Shown: piece by piece, positions 8,601 to 13,882 of the stretch | Numbering within the stretch: position 1 is the stretch's first letter | Layout: each line of letters begins with the position of its first letter | DNA from: Gemmatimonadaceae bacterium | Lineage (GTDB): Bacteria; Gemmatimonadota; Gemmatimonadetes; Gemmatimonadales; Gemmatimonadaceae | Assembly: GCA_025356185.1 (NCBI GenBank) | Contig: JANXUN010000156.1 | Coordinates: forward strand, 1-13,882 | Length of the DNA stretch: 13,882 bases | Direction of reading: 5' to 3' | Notes under the pieces: model-generated | Told to the model about the DNA's origin: nothing | The model's database searches: none | What the model saw: only the letters and a program-made list of their open reading frames with translations | Position numbers and translations under genes: made by a program

Positions 8601-10226
8601 AAATCCGGGGTACGAGCGTGACAGCGTGGTATATGACAACGGCGAGACTTGCATATCGACATCAAAGCGCACGCCATCTTTCAGAATCGTATAGCGCCCA
8701 GATCCCGTTGCGTGCGACGGTTGGCCGGAACCGTCGACGTGTTCTATATCGGCGTTGGAGAATCGCGCGTCGTACCACAACGAATCCAATTGCATCGAGC
8801 CGCGCACAAATCCATTCAACTTGGGAAACAGCGGATTCACAAAACGCGGCGTACGTAAGTCAAGCTGTTCAATGTTGAGAAGCACAGCGCTCAGCACCGC
8901 CTCACTCGGCTTATAAATATCCACCATCCCTGTGAGCGTTGCGCGTGACTGCGCGCCTTCGACATGCGCATCGTCGTACGACAGCGTCGCTCGATCCAGC
9001 TGAAAGCGTCGAACGGGACCACCGCGCGCCAGCACCGTCCCGCTCACGCGCCCTTGCCAGTCCAACGGGAATGGGACGCCGTTGAAGTAGCGCAGCAAAT
9101 CGGTGTGCGCCGGCGCGAGGTTCAGCGATACGTCGGTAATGCGTAGCTGCTCGCCGCCGACACCGTACGTCATGCGTCCCATGATGCGCGATTGCATCGA
9201 GTGCGCATCCATGTTGCGGATCGCGTACTCGATGATGTTCAAATTGCGCGGATCATTGCGAATGGTGAGGTCCATCGTGCCACCACCGGTCGTTGGCAAC
9301 GACGGATGAATCCACGCAATGTCGCTCATCGCCACGCTGTCGCCGTGCACGCGAATGTCGTAGCGCACTGGCAAGTTGCTGCCCCACACAATCTTGAGAT
9401 CGCCGCGGCCGCGTGATCGCTCGAGTCGGAACTTGACCGTGTCGGCCCATACGCTGTCACCGAGCCAGCGCACGGCGCCGTGAAATTCGTTGAAGTAAAA
9501 CGGAGGATACACCCACACGACATCCATGCGTTTCACGCCGAACACGGCGCCCGCCGAATCGGGATCGGCGATGCGCGTGCGGCCGAGTGCGATATTGCCG
9601 CGCACGAAACGCCAGATGCGTGTGAAACGACTGCCATCGCGGCGAATCTCTCCATCAATTCGCGCGAGATTAAATGCCACGGCGCTATCGCGTTTCGCGC
9701 CCGTGAGCGAGTCAGGCAACGTCCACGGTTGACGCCACAGGAGCGTCGTTTCGTGCACGGTTGTCGTGTCGACGACAATGTAGTCACCAAGACTTCCCGG
9801 GCGGTGCGGGAGCTTGGGACCCTTGCGACGCAGCGCGCGCTTCCAGTTCCAGTCGTCGTTGCCGTAGTCGATCAGCGTGATCAACGGGCGCGTGATGTCC
9901 AACGTCTTGATCACAATGCGACGATCCAACAAATCGCGCGGATCGTATGTGGCGTGAATCGGACCGGTGCGAATAAACGCGCCACCAGTGGGTTCGCGTA
10001 TTTCAAGCGAATCGATCGTGATGTCGGTGAACAGACTGCCGCTCACGCGACCCACGTACAGCTGTCCAGGCAACAGGGTCTGCGCGACAGGCATCAACGC
10101 GCGTAACAGCATCGCGCGACCCGAATCCGTCTGTGTGAGTGTCGCCACCGATGCGATACACAGCGTGACGAATCCCAGCAACACAGCAGCCGTAGCGAGA
10201 ACGACGGTGCGTCGTCGCGGCGCCAT
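5667..10226 (-). CDS. tamB: TamB-family translocation and assembly module protein (TamB/DUF490 domain)
   Basis: A 1519-residue AsmA-like protein, longer than the ~1260 residues of E. coli TamB. It is anchored in the inner membrane by an N-terminal helix (about residues 7-30, after MAPRRR). The long periplasmic part consists of repetitive beta strands with many D-S-L and L-x-L-x-x-x-x patterns, expected for the hydrophobic-groove beta-taco fold that spans the periplasm. The conserved C-terminal domain occupies very roughly the last 370 residues and includes DMLSYLVTGEPAYALLG (1353-1369), a GATLALRLAGSYLSSRLA stretch and a final amphipathic segment ending in Phe. In this family the C-terminus contacts TamA, and family members are implicated in outer-membrane protein insertion and phospholipid transport. 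The start chosen is the ATG at 10226, which overlaps the tamA stop as TGATG; the frame is open upstream to 10310 but those 28 residues lie inside tamA and precede the membrane anchor. Two late cysteines (1447 and 1493) may pair. Confidence 0.92.
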   Translation of the reverse strand: MAPRRRTVVLATAAVLLGFVTLCIASVATLTQTDSGRAMLLRALMPVAQTLLPGQLYVGRVSGSLFTDITIDSLEIREPTGGAFIRTGPIHATYDPRDLLDRRIVIKTLDITRPLITLIDYGNDDWNWKRALRRKGPKLPHRPGSLGDYIVVDTTTVHETTLLWRQPWTLPDSLTGAKRDSAVAFNLARIDGEIRRDGSRFTRIWRFVRGNIALGRTRIADPDSAGAVFGVKRMDVVWVYPPFYFNEFHGAVRWLGDSVWADTVKFRLERSRGRGDLKIVWGSNLPVRYDIRVHGDSVAMSDIAWIHPSLPTTGGGTMDLTIRNDPRNLNIIEYAIRNMDAHSMQSRIMGRMTYGVGGEQLRITDVSLNLAPAHTDLLRYFNGVPFPLDWQGRVSGTVLARGGPVRRFQLDRATLSYDDAHVEGAQSRATLTGMVDIYKPSEAVLSAVLLNIEQLDLRTPRFVNPLFPKLNGFVRGSMQLDSLWYDARFSNADIEHVDGSGQPSHATGSGRYTILKDGVRFDVDMQVSPLSYTTLSRSYPGFPVRGTAVGSIRAAGMAEDFSLQMTLAGEGGEISYSGRADGLEPIYGATGQFYLRSANLQALFGDSHIPLTRLSLAGNLAVRGADLLSLRGPLRASIDEFSRVADVRVYSGSARMSFDSGVVHIDTLAIESSALRLTARGGIGLVAGRPDTLQFSAAIDSLGGLRPWLDQMDSTARLVASTDTLRGTIELRGRVYGTIDTADARGLTLDARADGADVVFGATRTMRFGLSLGVTDVMHGGNGTLQATLDSARVAGIDISSATGRSTLRNGLAERFGMEFRTASQARLGVVGGLRRLGDTTMMQLDTLSVRVDSLQSAARGFSLAAPAVFRFINGRAGSLDSLVLVHTDTGRMALRGFIGDSGAINGRFDADRVPLADLGRLLATDALGGGTATASVSIAGSKEHPRMEGTVALRNALVAGMRFSVLDVNAHYDSLRLNASASLGVQGKQALAATASLPLDLALVPGRTRQLDQPLSGRLFSSRTDLALLESLFPDVTSARGRLSTDVELTGTWERPRFRGQLLMDSASLTLANLGVHLDKAFADISLTDDTVFIRRFGATSGTAADSLGISGKVAVVDPRKPVFDLRMTANNFLAIDKARTATVVLTTTTPISLIGSSAAPRVRGAIRIDRGRLYIRALAQRRGLDLTDNSDMLDSSTFLGVNALLPDAPNALIQNLVLDNVRVNIGDDVWLRSPEANLKLGGTLRVTRAVGRDGSRARLALADSLTVERGTYQLNLGIARPGFEVERGVVRFYGDPELEPALDITALHTVRELRANSNRQNVNIRVSIGGTIDRPTLALSSADNPPLPESDMLSYLVTGEPAYALLGTDRAEQGATLALRLAGSYLSSRLAGGRFDVVQIEPSALAPGDAANLRDSGLGILASTRVGVGGQLARNTYFSFTTGLCGLAPQSGGGDALSLFASGLGVKLERRFDRGYSVALGLEPSSSAQSCGRLGISRTFQQTPPQIGIDFFRAWTF

Positions 10227-10228
10227 CA
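10224..10228 (-). other. TGATG stop/start overlap coupling tamA to tamB
   Basis: On the minus strand the tamA stop TGA (10228-10226) and the tamB start ATG (10226-10224) share one base. No Shine-Dalgarno sequence precedes the ATG, so tamB translation most likely depends on ribosomes finishing tamA. This overlap is what decides the tamB start. Confidence 0.8.
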
Positions 10229-12475
10229 AAACGCTTGCCCAATCCAAATGCTTGGATTGAGTCGACTGAGAAGTCCCGGCCCGCGTACTGGTCGAAAACT
10301 GGATGGACACGCGCCAGCGTCTTGCACCGGTGGCGCGCCACTCGCGCTTGATGCGCGAACGGCCAGCGTGTTTCCCGGGCTCACGCAGTACAACGGCGCA
10401 ACGCCTGCCTGCAGTGGCGCATTGAAATACGCAGCGCCACTTGGCAGTTGATAGGGATTGTAGCCAAGATCGATGCGAATCGATCCGAACGGTGAGACAA
10501 TGCGCACGCCGATCCCGGGCGTCACCTTGACCGCGGGGCTATCATCCGCCAACGACTGACTGCTGCTGGCGGTACCGCGGTTCCACAGTCGGCCTGCGTC
10601 GACAAACGCCGCCAACTGCAGGATGCGCGGCGCGATGGGACTTGGAGTCTGCACTTCAACGTTGCCGACAAACAGTGTGTTGCCACCGGTGGGCACCACG
10701 CGTTCCTGCGCTTCCACGCTGTCCGCGCGATAGTAGCTCACGCCGCTTGCCGACACCGTACTGTAGCGATTCACGATGTACACAGCGGGGCCGAGCTCAT
10801 TTTGCCGAAAGCCGCGCACGGTGGTCGGACCGCCAGCGTACAGGCGCTCCTGCGGCGGAATAAAGTTGGCGAGCGATGGCGTCGTCGACCCGCCAAACAC
10901 CATGCCGCCACGCGCGTGCAGCGTGAGCGTTGTGCCTGCGATCAACGCGCGATACCACGTCGCATCGCCCGTCACGCGATTGAACTGCTGCGTGCGGTCG
11001 GAACCGATAAACGTCGACGCGTGTCGCGCGCTAAATCGCAGCGACGTCCCCATGGTGGGACGCAGTGGATCATTCGCATCTTCGCGGGCGATCGAATACT
11101 CGATGGCAGCTAAACGATTATTGCGCTGCAAGAATTTTCGAGACTCGGAATCACAGGCGTTGAACACAGCGCAAAAAAACGCGGGCTCGGCTTCCGTACG
11201 ACCCAGCTCAATCTGATACGACAGCGTACTCGGAAATTCGGACTGCAGCGGATTGCTAAACGACAGGCCGCCACCAATTGGCGTTCGACGCAGGTAGGCC
11301 TTGTATTCAGACAGCGTCGAGCTAAACACGGTGATCGTCGGGACGCGCGACTGCTGCGTGCGCACCGGCTGTCGAATCGTGATCGCCGTGTAGTAGTTCA
11401 ACGTGCGACTGTACGGATCGGAGCTCGCTTGTCCTTGGCACAGTCCCGGCGCACCATCGAGCGGCGCACCGATGCCGATCTTGCTAATGCGCGCACTCAA
11501 CTCCAGTCGCTGTGCGTACGGCAAGAAATCGCGATCCGTGAGTGCGCCCTGCATGCGAAAGCAATCGAGCGTGGCCCATCCAAGTCCGCCGCGCGCCGCC
11601 CACCGATCGCCCTCAACGAGATAAACAACAAGATTCACAATCGAATCACCGGGTGGCTGCGCAGTATCCGGTTGTAAATCGACGCGCTGAAACACATCCG
11701 TCTGATACAAGTTGCGCTGCGCGTCGATAATCGCGCGCGTGGAATACCAATCGCCCGTCTGCAGCCCGAGGGTGCGACGAATCGTCGCGTCCGCTACGCG
11801 ACGGGGTCCACCAGCAATCGTGTCGACATTCAGTGCGATGCGCCCCAGACGCGCGCGTGTTCCGGGCACGACGGTCACTTCGACATCGGCCGTGTGCCTC
11901 GCGACATCGGTGGTGTATCCCAACAGCGCTTCGGCTTGCGGAAAACCACGATTGCGCAAGCGCCGCACCAAGGTGTCACGCCCTGCTTCCAGCGCGCCAC
12001 GATCGAAGACACCACCAACCTTCAACGGAAAATCACGCGCGACTTGGGCAACTTCCGGCATGGATTCGGCGCCGCGCAGTGCGAGCGCCGCCACGCGCAT
12101 CGGCTCGCCTTCGAGAATGGTGAATGTGATCTCGATCACACCCGGGCGCAGCGTCGTGACGATCGTATCGACTTTGACATCAGGAAATCCGCGCCGACGA
12201 TACATCGTCGCGAGTCGCTGCACGTCGCGCCCGAACTCGATCGGATCAAGGCAGCGCTTTTCGCCGATGATCGGCAGACCGGAAAAGCTGGAGGGGAGCG
12301 TGGCGAGATTGGCCGCCAACGTCGTCGCCGAAAACTCGCGATTCCCTATGAAACGCAGGGTGCGCACCTCGCGGTCGCCGCGATCACAGGACAGATCCTG
12401 TGCGGACGCCGGAAGGGCGACCGAGACGGCGACAAGAGCGAGGAGGGTAAAAAAGAGAGCTCTGACTCCGCGCAC
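10226..12475 (-). CDS. tamA: TamA/BamA-family (Omp85) outer-membrane protein
   Basis: A 749-residue Omp85-superfamily protein. Residues 1-25 are a Sec signal peptide (hydrophobic core FFTLLALVAVSVAL, cleavage after ASA). Three POTRA domains follow at about 36-128, 128-210 and 210-290; POTRA1 opens VRTLRFIGNREFS and each has the helix with R-x-R-x-x-G-[FY]-type turns, such as YRRRGFPDV and RLRNRGFPQ. The 16-strand barrel occupies about 290-749 and carries the family loop-6 motif VRGF (553-556) in LYAGGPTTVRGFRQNELGP. The last residue is Phe, as expected for the beta signal. Three POTRAs and coupling to tamB favour TamA over BamA. A bacterial BamA normally has five POTRAs and an adjacent chaperone or LPS gene. 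The GTG at 12475 is chosen because the signal peptide begins there; the leader lacks a Shine-Dalgarno sequence. Eight cysteines fall into four close pairs, and the last external loop is long. Confidence 0.9.
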   Translation of the reverse strand: MRGVRALFFTLLALVAVSVALPASAQDLSCDRGDREVRTLRFIGNREFSATTLAANLATLPSSFSGLPIIGEKRCLDPIEFGRDVQRLATMYRRRGFPDVKVDTIVTTLRPGVIEITFTILEGEPMRVAALALRGAESMPEVAQVARDFPLKVGGVFDRGALEAGRDTLVRRLRNRGFPQAEALLGYTTDVARHTADVEVTVVPGTRARLGRIALNVDTIAGGPRRVADATIRRTLGLQTGDWYSTRAIIDAQRNLYQTDVFQRVDLQPDTAQPPGDSIVNLVVYLVEGDRWAARGGLGWATLDCFRMQGALTDRDFLPYAQRLELSARISKIGIGAPLDGAPGLCQGQASSDPYSRTLNYYTAITIRQPVRTQQSRVPTITVFSSTLSEYKAYLRRTPIGGGLSFSNPLQSEFPSTLSYQIELGRTEAEPAFFCAVFNACDSESRKFLQRNNRLAAIEYSIAREDANDPLRPTMGTSLRFSARHASTFIGSDRTQQFNRVTGDATWYRALIAGTTLTLHARGGMVFGGSTTPSLANFIPPQERLYAGGPTTVRGFRQNELGPAVYIVNRYSTVSASGVSYYRADSVEAQERVVPTGGNTLFVGNVEVQTPSPIAPRILQLAAFVDAGRLWNRGTASSSQSLADDSPAVKVTPGIGVRIVSPFGSIRIDLGYNPYQLPSGAAYFNAPLQAGVAPLYCVSPGNTLAVRASSASGAPPVQDAGACPSSFRPVRGPGLLSRLNPSIWIGQAF
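10240..10259 (-). promoter_or_regulatory. Perfect 8-bp inverted repeat just before the tamA/tamB junction
   Basis: CAATCCAA and TTGGATTG flank a four-base loop, forming a perfect hairpin in the mRNA. It lies within the last codons of tamA (Asn-Pro-Ser-Ile-Trp-Ile region) and ends 13 bases before the tamB ATG. A TTTT follows about nine bases later, too far and too short for a normal intrinsic terminator. It could influence coupling or tune tamB levels. The inverted repeat is seen directly; the role is inference. Confidence 0.4.
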
Positions 12476-12546
12476 GCGAAGGGGGAAATATCTCGGTAGT
12501 TTGTGAGGGAAAGCTCTCCTCGCACTGCCTCTCAGTCAACACCGGT
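12476..12546. promoter_or_regulatory. Divergent intergenic region between tamA and the substrate-binding protein gene
   Basis: This 71-bp gap must hold the promoters for both flanking genes unless the transcripts start inside them. On the minus strand GATATT (12492-12487), 11 bases before the tamA GTG, resembles a -10 hexamer. On the plus strand TAGTTT (12497-12502), 44 bases before the ATG at 12547, is another candidate. Neither has a convincing -35. No clear operator repeat was found. Assignment is tentative. Confidence 0.3.
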
Positions 12547-13882
12547 ATGCAACGCATTTCCCCTCTGTGGCGCACACAATTGCTCGGCAACTTCGCACTC
12601 GTGGCCGCACTTGCGGCCTGTGGTCGAGCAGATTCGACCGCGGTGCGACATACCGTCGTCGATTCACGCGACTGGTACGACCCTCGGTCGCTTGATCCCG
12701 CACGCGCGACCGATGTGCCAACGGGACGCGCCGTCGCCTATCTCTTTGACGGACTCACGCAATTCACCCCCGACGCACGCGTCGAACCGTCGCTTGCACG
12801 CGCATGGGACGTGAGTGCGGATGGACGCGTGTACACGTTTCATCTGCGTACGAACATTCACTTTCACGACGGTTCGCTGTTTACGGCGCGAGACGTCGTG
12901 CATTCACTCACACGCGTGCTCGATCCCGCAACAAAAGCGGGCTCGCTGTGGCCGCTGTATCCGATTCGCGGCGCGCGCGCGTTCTCCGAAGGAAAAGGCA
13001 CTGCGCTCGGCATATCCGCCCGCGATGACAGCTCCGTCGTGATCACGCTCGAAGAACCGTTCGCGATTTTCCCGAAGTTACTCGCGATGCCCATTGCCTC
13101 GATGGTGCCCAATACGGTCGACACAAATTTCAGCGAACATCCCGTGGGAACCGGACCGTGGAAACTCGTCGCATGGAAGCACGACGACTATCTCAAGTTT
13201 GCCCGCAACGCCGACTACTTTGGCGGCGCGCCGACAATCGACACGCTCGTCGCGCGCATCATTCCCGAGCCGTCCACCGCGGTCGCCGAGTTTGAAAGTG
13301 GCACCGTTGATATCTTGTACGTACCCGAAGATCAAACCAAATCGTGGACTGAGGCGAACGCGAAGTCAGCACGTTTAGTCAGTGCACCCGCGCTGCGACT
13401 CTGGTACATCGGTGTGAATAACACGCGCGGACCACTGACCGATGTCCGCGTGCGTCGCGCGATCGCGATGTCGCTCGATGTGCCCACACTGCTGAAGCAA
13501 CTGTTAGCAGGACGTGGACGCGTTGCCGCAGGCGTTATTCCGCCGTCACTCGAAGGCGCAGATACCACCCGCCGAGTACTGACGTATGACACCACGGCGG
13601 CGCGCGCGTTGCTTGCACAAGCCGGACATCCGAACGGCGTGGACGTCGAACTCTGGTGTTCACAAACGCCGCAATTCGCGCGCCTCGCGCAAAGCATTCA
13701 AGCGTATCTCGCCTCGGCGGGCATTCGCGTAAAAATTGTGCAACGCGACGCAAGCGCCATGCGCGCCGCCGCGCGCGCCGGACAAACAGATCTCGTACTC
13801 AAAGACTGGTACGCCGACTATCCCGACGCCGAGAATTTCTTGTATCCGTTGTTACACACCGCGAATCGCGGCGCGGGCGGCA
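12547..13882 (+). CDS. Peptide ABC transporter substrate-binding lipoprotein (SBP family 5), partial
   Basis: Extracytoplasmic solute-binding protein of the DppA/OppA type, which captures peptides (sometimes nickel or sugars) for an ABC importer. The first 445 residues are present and the C-terminus runs off the right edge; the family is typically 500-600 residues. The N-terminus is a lipoprotein signal: a hydrophobic stretch LLGNFALVAALAA ending in the lipobox LAAC with lipidated Cys25. Family features are AYLFDGLTQFTPDARVEPSL (64-83), ADGRVYTFHLR (91-101), GTGPWKLVAW (201-210), followed by an N-A-D-Y-F-G-G segment (221-227), DVRVRRAIAMSLD (299-311) and DWYADYPDAENFLYPLL (420-436). The last of these is typical of the dipeptide-binding branch. 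The ATG at 12547 is the only start giving a proper lipoprotein signal; it lacks a Shine-Dalgarno sequence. Permease and ATPase genes would be expected further right, but are not in view. Confidence 0.9.
   Translation, partial: MQRISPLWRTQLLGNFALVAALAACGRADSTAVRHTVVDSRDWYDPRSLDPARATDVPTGRAVAYLFDGLTQFTPDARVEPSLARAWDVSADGRVYTFHLRTNIHFHDGSLFTARDVVHSLTRVLDPATKAGSLWPLYPIRGARAFSEGKGTALGISARDDSSVVITLEEPFAIFPKLLAMPIASMVPNTVDTNFSEHPVGTGPWKLVAWKHDDYLKFARNADYFGGAPTIDTLVARIIPEPSTAVAEFESGTVDILYVPEDQTKSWTEANAKSARLVSAPALRLWYIGVNNTRGPLTDVRVRRAIAMSLDVPTLLKQLLAGRGRVAAGVIPPSLEGADTTRRVLTYDTTAARALLAQAGHPNGVDVELWCSQTPQFARLAQSIQAYLASAGIRVKIVQRDASAMRAAARAGQTDLVLKDWYADYPDAENFLYPLLHTANRGAGG

Noticed and set aside
10227..10310. 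28-codon N-terminal extension of tamB starting at 10310
   Set aside because: It lies wholly inside the tamA coding region and gives a polar leader ahead of the clear membrane anchor. The ATG at 10226 overlaps the tamA stop in the typical coupled manner.
10226..12475. Calling the Omp85 protein BamA
   Set aside because: I can find only three POTRA domains, and the gene is coupled to tamB rather than to skp, lpx or fabZ genes, which favours TamA.
12503..12525. GTGAGG...CCTCGCAC imperfect repeat upstream of the binding-protein gene, as an operator
   Set aside because: The match needs a two-base bulge and shows no second copy, so it is no better than chance for this composition.

Overview
The window comes from a GC-rich diderm (Gram-negative-type) bacterium. 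Composition is roughly 60% GC by eye. The diderm envelope is shown by an outer-membrane TamA-type barrel protein, a TamB partner and a lipoprotein transporter component. The style of the proteins (TamA/TamB with cysteine-bearing C-termini, a DUF6941-like protein, a large soluble GAF/PAS hybrid kinase) suggests Gemmatimonadota to me. That is an impression without a marker gene behind it. I see no rRNA, tRNA, CRISPR array, insertion sequence or phage gene, and codon use and composition look even throughout. This is ordinary chromosomal DNA, almost fully coding.

Layout, left to right. A partial EamA/DMT-type membrane transporter runs leftward off the window (1-515, minus). It diverges from a small DUF6941-like protein (560-988, plus) across a 44-bp gap. 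That protein converges, with a 10-bp gap, on a four-gene minus-strand run read from right to left. The run is a TamA/BamA-family outer-membrane protein (12475-10226), TamB (10226-5667), a 1270-residue soluble hybrid sensor histidine kinase with three GAF and three PAS modules and its own receiver domain (5588-1776), and an SH3 plus NlpC/P60 peptidase resembling YkfC (1742-999). At the right edge a peptide-type ABC transporter substrate-binding lipoprotein (12547 onward, plus) diverges from tamA and is cut by the window end.

How the genes fit. tamA and tamB overlap in a TGATG junction, so they are translationally coupled and very probably form one outer-membrane to inner-membrane translocation/lipid-transport machine. 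The kinase and the cytoplasmic-type muropeptide peptidase follow on the same strand with 78-bp and 33-bp gaps. They may be cotranscribed with tamAB, which would put envelope building, sensing and peptidoglycan-peptide recycling together, but this is inference. The flanking transporter and binding protein could also handle peptides or small metabolites, with no direct evidence of a link.

The points most worth a second look are: the asparagine in place of the usual phospho-accepting histidine in the kinase H-box; a perfect 8-bp hairpin just before the tamA/tamB junction; the neat sets of paired cysteines in TamA and TamB; and the lack of a Shine-Dalgarno sequence at all seven gene starts. I did not find a convincing previously undescribed multi-gene system.
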